Below are positions 47,836-56,896 of a stretch of DNA of 64,000 bases, piece by piece. The notes below the pieces were generated by a model, which worked only from the letters and a program-made list of their open reading frames with translations, was not told the origin of the DNA and made no database searches. Made by a program: the position numbers and the translations under genes. Numbering within the stretch: position 1 is the first letter of the stretch; each line of letters starts with the position of its first letter. The DNA comes from Streptomyces roseifaciens (GTDB lineage: Bacteria; Actinomycetota; Actinomycetes; Streptomycetales; Streptomycetaceae), in NCBI RefSeq assembly GCF_001445655.1, contig NZ_LNBE01000004.1, forward strand, positions 248,001 through 312,000. Direction: 5' to 3'.

Positions 47836-50417
47836 TCACACCCATGTCCTGGGGCGGAAACGGTTTGCCCGCTCCACCAGTTCGATCCGTTCCTCGCCGC
47901 GCTGGGCCAGCCGGGCGAGCACGCGGTAGCTGCGCTCCAGCCCGAAGCGCAGCTCGCGCTCGTCCAGGCCGCGGCCCAGCAGCGCGCCCGGGCGGGCGGC
48001 CTGGGGACCGCCGCCCGGGCCGGGGGAGCCCGACAGCACCCAGTCCAGCGCGCTGCCCAGCACCTCCGTGGAGAGCCGCTCGCGGCGCACGGCGTCCAGC
48101 CCGAAGTCCGCCAGCCGCTCCACCTGGCCCGCGGCGGCCACCAGGTCCTCCAGCAGCGGCTCCTGCGGCGAACGCCGCCGCAGCCGGGCCCGCACCGCCG
48201 CGACCCGCGCCGCGGTGTAGTGGATGGACGCCTCCGGCACGGACTCCAGCGCGCGCACGGCGCCCCGGCGGTCCCCGCCGGCCAGCCGCACCCGCGCCAG
48301 CCCGAACGCGGCGCCGACGAAACTCGGGTCGGTCACCCACACCAGCCGGTAGTACTCGGCGGCGTTGTCGAGCTGCCCGAGGACCTCCGCGCACACGCCG
48401 AGCGCCAGCTTCGGGGCGGGCTCGCCCGGGAAGGCGTCGTAGACCGCGTCGAAGGACAGCGCAGCCGTCTCCTTGTCACCGCAGACCAGTGCGTGGAGCC
48501 CGCGGTACCAGACGATCCGCCAGTCGCCCGGGTGGGCGGCTTCGAGGCTCTCCAGTGCATGGGACGCCTGCGCCTCCTCGCCCAGTTCCAGCTGGGCCCG
48601 GATCCTGCGCAGCCGCAGCTCCGTCGACTCGGCGGGCGCGGCCTGCAGCGCGGCGTACACCTCGGCGGGCTGCGAGGCGAGCAGCCCCGCCAGGAAGCCC
48701 GCGTTGGGGTCGCCGGGGGCGACGAGCGGCACCGGCAGGGCCAGCGCCGCGGCCCGGGCGTCGAGCGGGGCGACGGGCGGGGCGACCGGCGGGGCGACGG
48801 GCGGGGCCGGCGGGGAGGCCGGCCCGACGGCGGGCCCGGTGGTGGGCGGTGCCGGCGCTGCGGGCGTGGCGGGGGCTGCGGGCGTGCTTCCCGGCGCTCC
48901 GCCGGGCCGCCCAGCGCCGAGACCTCGCTGTCGGCCTCCTCGAACAGCCGGGTGTCCACCACCCGCAGCTCCGGCCCGAACAGCGTGGACAGCGCCGGCC
49001 GCGGCCGGCCCGTCTGCAGTGCGACGACCTCCCGCAGCACCCCCGTCAGCTGGTCGGCCATCTCCTCGGCGGAGGCGAACCGCCGCGCCGGATCGGGGTC
49101 CGTGGCCCGGACCAGCAGCCGGTAGAAGGACTCGTAGCGGGAGAAGACCTCGATGTGGTCCGGGTCGGGCAGGCTGTCCCGGAAGACGTTCGTGTAGCCC
49201 TGGAAGTCGAAGGTGAGCACGGCCAGCGTGCGGGCCACCGTGTAGAGGTCGGAGGCGACCGACGGGCCCACCTCGGCGACCTCGGGGGCCTGGTAGCCCA
49301 CCGTGCCGTAGATCGCGCCGTCCTCGTCGTCCATCCGCCGGACCGCGCCCATGTCGATCAGCTTGAGCTGGTCCTGCTGCTGGATGGCGTTGTCGACCTT
49401 GAAGTCGCAGTACAGCAGGTGGCGGCTGTGCAGGTGGCCGAGCGCCTCCAGCGCCTCGATGCCGTACGCGCACGCCTGCTCCACCGGCAGCGGATCGCGC
49501 CGCCCGTCCGGCGTCCGCCGCTCGTTGGCGATCTCCTTCAGCGACTTGCCGCCGACGTACTCCATGACGATGTAGCCGTCGAGGCTGCCGGTGCGCTGGT
49601 CGAGGTGCTCGACGAAGTTGTAGATGCGGACGATGTTGGAGTGCTCGATCTCGGCGAGGAAGCGCCGCTCGGAGACCGCCACCGCCAGGGCGTCCTCGTC
49701 GCCCGTGTCCAGCAGGCCCTTGAGGACGACCCAGCGGTCCGACACGGCCCGGTCGACGGCCAGGTAGATCCAGCCGAGCCCGCCGTGCGCCAGGCAGCCC
49801 GCCACCTCGTACTGCCCGCGCACCACGTCCCCGGCGCGCAGCTTGGGCACGAAGGAGTACGGGTGGCCGCACTTGGTGCAGAAGCCCTCCGTACGGCCCG
49901 GCCGGTCGCCGCGCGCCCGGCCCACCGGCGCACCGCAGTCGCTGCGGCTGCAGAACCGCTTGCGCTCGGGCACCTCCGGGTTGGCCAGCACCGCCGCCCG
50001 GGGATCCGGACGCGGCACCTCCGGCACCTTGACCAGGCCCGCGCCCAGCCTGCCGCGCCCCGACGACGACGGCCCCGAGCCCGCGCTGCGCACCGACACC
50101 GACCGCGTGCTCGCGCCCTCGGACCCCGGCAGCGAGCGCGACAGGCGCCCCGACACCGACCGCCGCGACGACGAGGAACGCGACGACGAGCGCGACGACC
50201 GCGAGGAGGAGCGGGACGACGAGCCCTGCGACCCCGCTCTCGCACCGCCCTCCGAGCCGCTGCCCGGCGAGCCCCCCGCCACCCCCGTGGCGGGGGAGGA
50301 GACCGTCCCGTTCGGCGACACGACCGGCGCCAGGCCGCACGTGTCGCAGTACAGCTCGCCGCCGCCGACGTCCTCGTACGAACCGGCGCACCCCGGCCGC
50401 TGACAGGCCTCGCTCAC
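47836..50417 (-). CDS. pknG: PknG-like Ser/Thr protein kinase, interrupted by an apparent one-base frameshift
   Basis: Starts at GTG 50417 (GTGA overlap with the upstream gene). The first frame runs through two zinc-ribbon/rubredoxin-like Cys clusters (CQRPGCAG...CDTCG; CSRSDCGAP...CTKCG) around a Ser/Arg-rich tract, then the kinase domain: glycine loop CLAHGGLGWIYLA, VVLKG lysine, catalytic YCDFKVDN, and DMG replacing DFG. Around 48890-48930 the frame must shift by one base (base missing) to continue into AVLDARAAALALPVPL-type linker and the C-terminal TPR-like domain (ASHALESLEAAHPGDWRIVWYRGLHALV) to the TGA at 47836. The intact protein would be about 860 residues, as for PknG. PknG senses amino-acid status via GlnH/GlnX and controls 2-oxoglutarate metabolism in mycobacteria. 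The frameshift lies in a palindromic GC run and may be a sequencing error. Confidence 0.88.
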
Positions 50418-51760
50418 GCTTCCCCCCTCCGTCCCGCGGGCTGCTCCCCGGTGCCCGGCCGCGCCGACAGCGCCTCGGCCAGCGCCTGCTGATAGCGCAG
50501 GACCGCCTGTTCGGCGGCCACCAGATCGCACGGCGCGCTCCACAGCATGCGCCGCGCCGCGTCGTACCGCTCGATGAGCAGGGAGTCCTCGGCGAGGCCG
50601 TGCCGGGCGGTCTTCGCCTTGTACGCGTCCAGACGGCCGCGCAGCTCGGCGCGGACCGCCAGCGGGGCCGTCACCGCCGTCAGCGACTCGCGGGCGCGCA
50701 GCAGCTCCTCCTCCGAGCGCTGCTCCAGGCCCTCCAGGAGCGGCGAGAGCCGGTGCCACCGGGCGTGTCTGCGGTGCTCGGCGGCGGCCGACAGCTGCTC
50801 GTAGAGGGCCGTCGGCGGGCCCGAGACCGCCGGCACCACGGACGCGGCGATCTTCGACAGGACCTCGACGCGCGCCTGCCGGGCCTCGTTCAGCGTGCGG
50901 TCCGCGCGCGAGAGGACGTCGCGCACGCGCATCAGCCGCCGCTCGGCGTCCTGCCGGACGTCCAGCACCGCCTCGACCTCCCGGCGGACGTCCTCCAGGG
51001 CCCGCGCGGCGCGGTCGTAGCGCGTGGTGTCCGGGCGGCCGCCGCCCGGGGCCGAGCTGGGCGAGGAGCCGGCCCAGAAGGCGACCGGATCGGATATCAC
51101 TTCGTCCCGCAGCGCGGCCAGTTCCCGGGTGATCTGCTCCAGGTCGTCACCGGAGGGGTGCTCGCCGGGCCGGACGCCCACCGAGTGGGCGAGGGAGCGG
51201 GTGCGCCCGAGCTCGGCGGCGAGCAGGTCGATGCGGGCGGGCAGCGCGGACCACACGGCGTCGGCGATCACGACGACGTCGAGGGCCCGGGCGTACCAGC
51301 CGTTCATCCGGTCCAGCAGCTCCTGCAGGCTCAGCTGCTCGCTGAGGCGCGCCGTCACGCCCGCCGTGCCCACCGCGCCCGGCGGGAGGCCCGCCGTGCC
51401 GAGCGCGGCCGTGCCGTGGCCGGGCAGGGTGATGCCGGAGCCGCGCAGCAGTTCGGTGAGCTCGGACAGCTCGCCCTGGGTGGGCCAGCGGCGCCGGGCG
51501 CGCAGCTCGCGGGCGGCGGTCAGGGCCGCGGTGTAGGCGTCGAAGTACGCCCACAGCTGCCCGATGAGGGCCTCGGCGGCCGCCCACCGGCTCCTGGTCT
51601 CGCCGGTGAGCTCCGCCCCCTCCAGCAGGCGCCGCCCCGCATGGTCCTGGAGGGCGAGCAGCGAGGATTCGACGGCCTCGTGCTCCGCGCCGAGCCTGGC
51701 CAGCGCACGGTCCACCTCCTCGCGGGTCAAGGCCGGCCCGGTGGGCTCCGCGACCGCCAT
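50414..51760 (-). CDS. Helical coiled-coil protein of the pknG cluster (function unknown)
   Basis: 448 residues from ATG 51760. Almost entirely alpha-helical with heptad-like stretches at about 255-330 (DRAARALEDVRREVEAVLDVRQDAERRLMRVRDVLSRADRTLNEARQ in part) and 345-445. No signal peptide, membrane helix or catalytic motif. Its TGA overlaps the GTG of pknG, so its product is made in step with the kinase and may be a scaffold or substrate. I recognise no characterised family. Confidence 0.82.
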   Translation of the reverse strand: MAVAEPTGPALTREEVDRALARLGAEHEAVESSLLALQDHAGRRLLEGAELTGETRSRWAAAEALIGQLWAYFDAYTAALTAARELRARRRWPTQGELSELTELLRGSGITLPGHGTAALGTAGLPPGAVGTAGVTARLSEQLSLQELLDRMNGWYARALDVVVIADAVWSALPARIDLLAAELGRTRSLAHSVGVRPGEHPSGDDLEQITRELAALRDEVISDPVAFWAGSSPSSAPGGGRPDTTRYDRAARALEDVRREVEAVLDVRQDAERRLMRVRDVLSRADRTLNEARQARVEVLSKIAASVVPAVSGPPTALYEQLSAAAEHRRHARWHRLSPLLEGLEQRSEEELLRARESLTAVTAPLAVRAELRGRLDAYKAKTARHGLAEDSLLIERYDAARRMLWSAPCDLVAAEQAVLRYQQALAEALSARPGTGEQPAGRRGEA

Positions 51761-51831
51761 CGATCCCCTCTCTCCTGTCCGCGGCGGGCGCCGCGGGCGT
51801 GTCCGTTACGGCCGTGCTCCCCGGCCCGCCG

Positions 51832-52685
51832 TCAGTCCCGGTACTTGGGCGCCGGCGGGGCGGTGATGCCCTTCAGGTCGGCGGCGAGCCACTTGTCGTA
51901 CGCCTTCATCCAGAGGCTTCCGGCGCCGCCCGCGCGGTAGTCCTCCAGCACCTTGTTGACCCGGCGTACCAGGTCCGTGTCCGCGAGGTTCATCGCCACG
52001 CCGTACGGTTCGGTGGTGAACGGCTTTCCGACGAGTTGCACGGACGGGTCCTGCGCCGCCTGGCCGGCCGCGAGGGCCCTGTCGTTGACCACGGCGTCGA
52101 CCTCGCCGAGCTGGAGCCGCACCAGGCAGTCGAGCTGGTTGGGGACCGTCAGCAGGGAGGAGCCGTGCGGCTCTTCCCGCACCTTGATCTCGGCCGTGGA
52201 ACCCTCCGCCGTACAGACCTTCTTCCCCTTCAGCGAGTCGTCGAACGCGGTCACCGGTGACCCCTTGGGGACCATCACCTGCTGCCCGGACTCGAAGTAG
52301 GCGGTGGAGAACGCCACTTGTCCGATCCGTTCGCACGTGATGGTCATCGTGCGGGCGACGATGTCCACCTTGCCCGTCTGCAGGGCGGATATGCGCCGGC
52401 TCGTGGGGATCGCGAGATAGGTGACCTTGCCGGGGTCGCCGAGGATGTCCTTGGCGACGGCCCGTACGAGGTCGATGTCGAAGCCGCTGAGCTCGCCGTC
52501 GGCGGGGTTGCGGTAGCCCCAGCGGTAGCTGTTCTGGTCGACGCCCGCGATCAGCCGGCCGCGGGCCTTGATGCGCTGCACGGCCGCGCCGTCGGCCCCG
52601 CCCGCGGGCCGCAGGCTCGCCTCGGGGTCGGTGCACTGCGCGGGCGCCGCGGCGTCGGGGGCGGGCGCCGCGGGTGCGGCGGCCC
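51832..52685 (-). CDS. glnH: GlnH-type solute-binding protein, main C-terminal part (gene scrambled upstream)
   Basis: Last 280 or so residues of a type 2 periplasmic amino-acid-binding protein: CTDPEASLRPAGG, LIAGVDQNSYRWGYRNPADGELSGFDIDLVRAVAKDILGD in outline, VAFSTAYFESGQQVMV, and SLWMKAYDKWLAADL near the end (TGA 51832). In Mycobacterium GlnH binds Asp/Glu/Gln outside the membrane and signals through GlnX to PknG; the same three genes neighbour each other here. Upstream of about 52686 the minus-strand coding ends abruptly in an inverted linker and repeats, and the true N terminus lies at 53789-53952. An open frame runs to 53106, but its N-terminal part is antisense sequence. Confidence 0.85.
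52249..52646. repeat. 398-bp direct repeat, copy 1 (glnH middle part)
   Basis: Identical, as far as I compared, to 53162-53559 (offset 913). This copy is continuous with the correct 3' end of glnH. Confidence 0.9.
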
Positions 52686-52918
52686 GGGTGCGGGCGCGGG
52701 CTTCGGCGCGCCGGGGGCGGGTTCCGCCGCTCCGGCTCCCGGCATGCCCGCCCCTGCGGGTCCCGGCGCTTCCGGGCCGGGTGGACCGGGGGCTTCCGGT
52801 ACCGGGTTCGGCTCGGTGGGGCGGGGGCCGGGCGGGTGGGGCAGGGGGGGGGGGCGGCCCCCCCCCCCGTCCCCCCCCGCCGCACCCGCCGTGCCCTGCG
52901 TCGGAGACGCCCCCGTCA
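52686..52918. other. Inverted low-complexity glnH linker with G/C homopolymers
   Basis: Plus-strand reading gives GAGAGFGAPGAG followed by a Gly/Ala/Pro linker, the continuation of the GlnH N terminus but in reverse orientation to the gene. 52677-52721 is an inverted copy of 53789-53833. Homopolymers of 11 G (52844-52854), 11 C (52858-52868) and 8 C (52871-52878) follow. Looks like a misjoined hard-to-sequence stretch. Confidence 0.75.
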
Positions 52919-53418
52919 CCGCCGACGGCGAGCTCAGCGGCTTCGACATCGACCTCGTACGGGCCGTCGCCAAGGACATCCTCGGCGACCCCGGCAAGGT
53001 CACCTATCTCGCGATCCCCACGAGCCGGCGCATATCCGCCCTGCAGACGGGCAAGGTGGACATCGTCGCCCGCACGATGACCATCACGTGCGAACGGATC
53101 GGACAAGTGGCGTTCTCCACCGCCTACTTCGAGTCCGGGCAGCAGGTGATGGTCCCCAAGGGGTCACCGGTGACCCCTTGGGGACCATCACCTGCTGCCC
53201 GGACTCGAAGTAGGCGGTGGAGAACGCCACTTGTCCGATCCGTTCGCACGTGATGGTCATCGTGCGGGCGACGATGTCCACCTTGCCCGTCTGCAGGGCG
53301 GATATGCGCCGGCTCGTGGGGATCGCGAGATAGGTGACCTTGCCGGGGTCGCCGAGGATGTCCTTGGCGACGGCCCGTACGAGGTCGATGTCGAAGCCGC
53401 TGAGCTCGCCGTCGGCGG
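52919..53418. repeat. 500-bp perfect palindrome with no spacer
   Basis: Arms 52919-53168 and 53169-53418 are exact reverse complements meeting at TCACC/GGTGA. Both arms are glnH coding sequence. Palindromes this long are unstable in living bacteria, so a foldback assembly or amplification artefact is the likelier origin. Confidence 0.9.
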
Positions 53419-53559
53419 GGTTGCGGTAGCCCCAGCGGTAGCTGTTCTGGTCGACGCCCGCGATCAGCCGGCCGCGGGCCTTGATGCGCTGCACGGCCGC
53501 GCCGTCGGCCCCGCCCGCGGGCCGCAGGCTCGCCTCGGGGTCGGTGCACTGCGCGGGCG
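53162..53559. repeat. 398-bp direct repeat, copy 2 (glnH middle part)
   Basis: Second copy of 52249-52646 in the same orientation, directly abutting the palindrome centre. It encodes the same GlnH residues and is followed by an unrelated ggggctttcgg junction at 53559. Confidence 0.9.
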
Positions 53560-53571
53560 GGGCTTTCGGCA

Positions 53572-53792
53572 CGGGCGCGCCGGAACCGGCATGCGCCCCG
53601 TCCGGGCCCCTGCCATGCGCACCGCCTCCCCCTCGTCCTCCCGTACCGGTCTCACCGGTACTCCGACAGCCTGCGGCCCACGCCGACGACGGCACCGGCG
53701 GAGTACCGGTGAGACCGGTACGGGAGGACGAGGGGGAGGCGGTGCGCATGGCAGGGGCCCGGACGGGGCGCATGCCGGTTCCGGCGCGCCCG
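53572..53792. repeat. 94-bp inverted repeat around the duplicated glnX-glnH junction
   Basis: Arms 53572-53665 and 53699-53792 are reverse complements with a 33-base spacer. The left arm plus spacer (53598-53701) is also a 104-bp direct copy of 53934-54037, the native glnX 3' end and glnH start. Confidence 0.88.
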
Positions 53793-53952
53793 CCCCCGGC
53801 GCGCCGAAGCCCGCGCCCGCACCCGGGCCGCCGAAGGCGCCGCCCGTGGGCAGCACGGCCGCGGCCGCCGCGGCCAGGGCGCACACGGCGGCCGCCACCG
53901 CCGCCGGGCCGGCCCGCATCCGCAGCCGTTTCTCCGTCCGGGCCCCTGCCAT
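53789..53952 (-). CDS. glnH: GlnH N-terminal fragment (native start)
   Basis: ATG 53952, 35 bases after the glnX stop, behind an agggggaggcgg ribosome site. Encodes MAGARTEKRLRMRAGPAAVAA, a basic N terminus and a hydrophobic export/anchor helix ending near AAAVLP, then GGAFGGPGAGAGFGAPGAG. No clear lipobox. Below 53793 it runs into the inverted copy of its own start, so the join to the mature domain is lost in this sequence. Confidence 0.75.
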
Positions 53953-53987
53953 GCGCACCGCCTCCCCCTCGTCCTCCCGTACCGGTC

Positions 53988-55379
53988 TCACCGGTACTCC
54001 GACAGCCTGCGGCCCACGCCGACGACGGCACCGGCGGCGCCGAGGACGGTCAGCACGGCCGCTCCGGCGGCGAGGCCGGAGAACGCGCCGCGCCCGTCGT
54101 CGGCCTCCTGCCGGAACTCGGCCTGCTCGTGGGCGATCGCGCGCTGCAGTTCGGTGTCCACGCGGTCGAAGGACGCGCCGGTGCTGTCCTTGTCGCCGAT
54201 CACCTTGCGCAGGGCGTCGTCGTAGTCGCCGCGGTCGTCGGCGAGGGCGCGTGCCTGGCCGTGGCGCTGCTGCCACTCGCGGACGTTCTTGACGGCGGCC
54301 TCGACCGGATCGCGCCCCTCGGCGTCGTCGGCGAGCGCCCGGGCGCGCTCCAGCAGGGTGTCCGGCCGGGCCGGGCCCTGGCTGCCGCCGACGAGCCGGC
54401 CCATGCCGTCGCGGTAGCCGGTCTCGTAGGCGTCGTCGCCGTTCTTCCCGAGGACGGCGCCCCGGGCGACCATGGCGAGGTTCTCGTCGCCGCGGGCCTG
54501 GAGCGAGCCGATGCGGGCCTCGTTGAGCGCCTGCAGGGATTTCGCGCCGTGGGCGTAGGAGGTCTCCAGGCCGGAGCGGGCCACCGCGTGGCCGGCGACC
54601 AGCCACAGCAGGACGACGCCGGCGGCCGCGGTGGCGGCGAGCAGGCCGTGGTTGAAGACCCGGTTCGTCCGGAGGTAGTTGCGGCGCTGGGCCCAGGCGA
54701 GGGCGGCGAGCGCGACGGCGCCGAGGGCCAGGGCGGCCCACGGCCAGGACTTCGCGTCGTCGTAGTCGGAGCCGAGGCGGCCCGTCTCGGCCTCGTACAG
54801 GCCGCGGGCGGCGGGGAGCAGCTCCCCGCGCATGCGGTCGCCCGCGTAGCGCAGGTAGGCGCCGCCGAGCGGCAGGCCCTGGCGGTTGTTGGCGCGCGCG
54901 GCCTCCACGAGGCCGGTGTAGCGCGGGAGTCCCTCGTTGAGGGTGGCGATGCGGGCGCGGGCCGTGGCCGAGCCCTCGGCGTTCGCGGCGGCCTTCACCA
55001 GCAGCCGGGAGGCGAGCGCGATGTCTTTCTCGTAGCGCTGCCGGACCGCGCGCGGCTCCTGGCCGCCCGCGAGGAAGCCGCTCGCCGCGGTGGTGTCGGC
55101 GTCGGCGAGCGAGCGGTAGATGTCGGCGGCGTCGGCGCTGAGCGGCTGGCTGGTGCGGACGACGGAGTCGGCCGCGGCGGATCTGGAGGCGACCTGCCAG
55201 GCGGTGACCGCACCGAACGCGACGAGGACCACGGCCAGGACGGCGCCGATGACCCGCAGCCTGCCGGGCTCGGTGACCGCCGCGGCCCGCACGCGGTCCA
55301 GGGCCTCGCGCCAGGCCGGGCCGGAGGTGCTGCGGCCGGGCGCTCCTCGCGGCCCGCCGGCCGGCTGCGGCTGTGACAC
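53988..55379 (-). CDS. glnX: GlnX-like membrane protein of the PknG signalling unit
   Basis: 463 residues from GTG 55379, behind a strong gagggggagg site. Four transmembrane helices: about 38-58 (VIGAVLAVVLVAFGAVTAW), 205-225 (PWAALALGAVALAALAW), 235-258 (LLAATAAAGVVLLWLVAGHAVA) and 435-458 (GLAAGAAVLTVLGAAGAVVGVG), with two large extracytoplasmic helical loops (60-200, 260-430), the topology of mycobacterial GlnX, which relays GlnH binding to PknG. First gene of the cluster glnX-glnH-coiled coil-pknG-PP2C-VWA-FHA. Assignment rests on topology and context. Confidence 0.82.
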   Translation of the reverse strand: MSQPQPAGGPRGAPGRSTSGPAWREALDRVRAAAVTEPGRLRVIGAVLAVVLVAFGAVTAWQVASRSAAADSVVRTSQPLSADAADIYRSLADADTTAASGFLAGGQEPRAVRQRYEKDIALASRLLVKAAANAEGSATARARIATLNEGLPRYTGLVEAARANNRQGLPLGGAYLRYAGDRMRGELLPAARGLYEAETGRLGSDYDDAKSWPWAALALGAVALAALAWAQRRNYLRTNRVFNHGLLAATAAAGVVLLWLVAGHAVARSGLETSYAHGAKSLQALNEARIGSLQARGDENLAMVARGAVLGKNGDDAYETGYRDGMGRLVGGSQGPARPDTLLERARALADDAEGRDPVEAAVKNVREWQQRHGQARALADDRGDYDDALRKVIGDKDSTGASFDRVDTELQRAIAHEQAEFRQEADDGRGAFSGLAAGAAVLTVLGAAGAVVGVGRRLSEYR

Positions 55380-55614
55380 GTGACCTCCCCCTCGGTCGCT
55401 GAGGGCAGCCCGTTGCCCGGTGCCGGCCGGGAACAGGTGCCCGGCCAGCAGTATGGCCGCAAGGACTGACAAACACACCGGTGCCGGTGCGATCTTGTTC
55501 GGATCGCGATCTTCACCGGGGCCCGTGGCGGCCCTCGTTCCCCATCACGCCCGCCGGCCCGGCGCGGTTCCCCGCACCGGGCCGGACGCGTGTGCGCCTG
55601 TCGCGTGCCGTGCC

Positions 55615-56436
55615 TTACGCGTAGGTGTAGTACGAGCTGTGGTCGAGCATCTGGGCCGGGGTGACGTTGTTCCACGGACGCATGGTGTCGTTGAGGTCGA
55701 CGACGTTCGTGGTGCCGGCGGCCGGCAGGTACGCGGACTGCGGGTGCATGCGCTGCCAGTCGGACCACAGCTTGTCGATGTGGGCGTGGTGCAGCCAGAA
55801 GACCGGGTCGTTGGGGGAGACGCCGGTGGCCATCTGGCCGCCCATCCACACGTGGACGTTGTTGTGGACGCGGCCCGCGCCGCGCCAGCCCTCGAGGTAG
55901 TTGCGGAAGCTGCCCTCGGAGGCGCTGTTCCACGGGGCCGTGTCGTAGACCGGCATGGCGAGGACGGCGTCCACCTGGGCGCGCGTGGGCAGCGTGCCCG
56001 CGGCGCCGATCTCGCGCTGCAGGAAGTTGCGGTTGTCGACGCTGACGTTGATGGTCCACTTGCCCGTGGAGTAGGCGAACGGGCCGGTGGTGACCTGCGC
56101 GTCACGGCTGCGGCCGTTGCCGCCCATGAAGTCGGCGCCGAAGATCGAGGCGTTGGCCGTGCGGTCGACGGTCCAGTCCCAGTAGGGCAGCGTGACCGAG
56201 GAGTCGATCTTCTGCAGCTCCTGCTCGAACTGGATCAGGAAGCGGCGGTGCCAGGGGAGGAAGGAGGGGGAGCGGTGACCGACGCGGTCGCCGTTGTCGG
56301 TGTCGCTCATGATGAACTCGTTGTGCGTCCGGACGAAGCCGTCGTACACACCGGTGCGCTTGAGCTCCAGCACGGCGTTGACGAAGTTGCGCTTCTCGGT
56401 GGCGGTCAGGTTCGCCTGGTTCTTGCGCACTGCCAT
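55615..56436 (-). CDS. melC2: Tyrosinase MelC2
   Basis: 273-residue type-3 copper monooxygenase that makes melanin from tyrosine. Copper A ligands H38 (RTHNEF), H54 (VGHRSP), H63 (PWHRRF); copper B ligands H190, H194 (HNNVHVWM) and H216 (WLHHAHID), the numbering known for Streptomyces tyrosinases. No signal peptide of its own; it is exported with MelC1 as carrier. 61 bases downstream of melC1. Confidence 0.98.
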   Translation of the reverse strand: MAVRKNQANLTATEKRNFVNAVLELKRTGVYDGFVRTHNEFIMSDTDNGDRVGHRSPSFLPWHRRFLIQFEQELQKIDSSVTLPYWDWTVDRTANASIFGADFMGGNGRSRDAQVTTGPFAYSTGKWTINVSVDNRNFLQREIGAAGTLPTRAQVDAVLAMPVYDTAPWNSASEGSFRNYLEGWRGAGRVHNNVHVWMGGQMATGVSPNDPVFWLHHAHIDKLWSDWQRMHPQSAYLPAAGTTNVVDLNDTMRPWNNVTPAQMLDHSSYYTYA

Positions 56437-56497
56437 GGGGTTCGTGTCCTCGTGAGTGGGAAGTGTGGGTCGGTGGGGTGCGTGCGGCAGTGGCCGG

Positions 56498-56896
56498 TCA
56501 GTTCATCGCGATCGGGACGAGCGTCGCGCCGCGGAGCGCGTCGACGGCGGCGCGGGTGAGCGCGAGCGGCTGGTCGAAGACCTGGTAGTGGTTCACCACG
56601 CTGATCCAGGAGCCGTCGGCGTTCTGCATGACGTGCAGTTCCTTGCCGTCCACGGTGACGGCGAAGCCGCCGTGGTGGGCCTCGTGGCCGCCCGTCACGG
56701 GCTTGCCGACGATGCGACGGCCCTTGTAGACCTCGTCGAACGCAGCGGGGCCGGTGCCGTGGCCGCCGTGACCGGTGTGGTCGGTGGTGTGACCGGTGTG
56801 GTCGGCCGCCTGCGCGCCGGTGGCGAGCAGCGCCACTCCGGCGGCGGCAGCGGCGGTTCCTCTGAGCACGACGCGTCGGCTGACGTTGGACGACAT
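56498..56896 (-). CDS. melC1: Tyrosinase co-factor / copper chaperone MelC1
   Basis: 132 residues. Tat signal peptide (SRRVVLRG, then a hydrophobic Ala-rich core, cleavage after GAQA). A His-rich segment follows (DHTGHTTDHTGHGGHG), then the MelC1 core FDEVYKGRRIVG, FAVTVDGKELHVMQNADGSWISVVNHYQVF. MelC1 binds apo-tyrosinase, delivers copper and carries it across the membrane by the Tat system. First gene of the melC operon, promoter in the AT-richer region upstream. Confidence 0.97.
   Translation of the reverse strand: MSSNVSRRVVLRGTAAAAAGVALLATGAQAADHTGHTTDHTGHGGHGTGPAAFDEVYKGRRIVGKPVTGGHEAHHGGFAVTVDGKELHVMQNADGSWISVVNHYQVFDQPLALTRAAVDALRGATLVPIAMN

Noticed and set aside
52318..53253. Plus-strand open frame that looks like a novel solute-binding protein
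   Set aside because: It is an inverted fragment of glnH created by the palindrome and inverted linker, not an independent gene.
52600..53800. Possible mobile element because of inverted repeats
   Set aside because: No transposase, no target-site duplication, and every repeat unit is glnH/glnX sequence.
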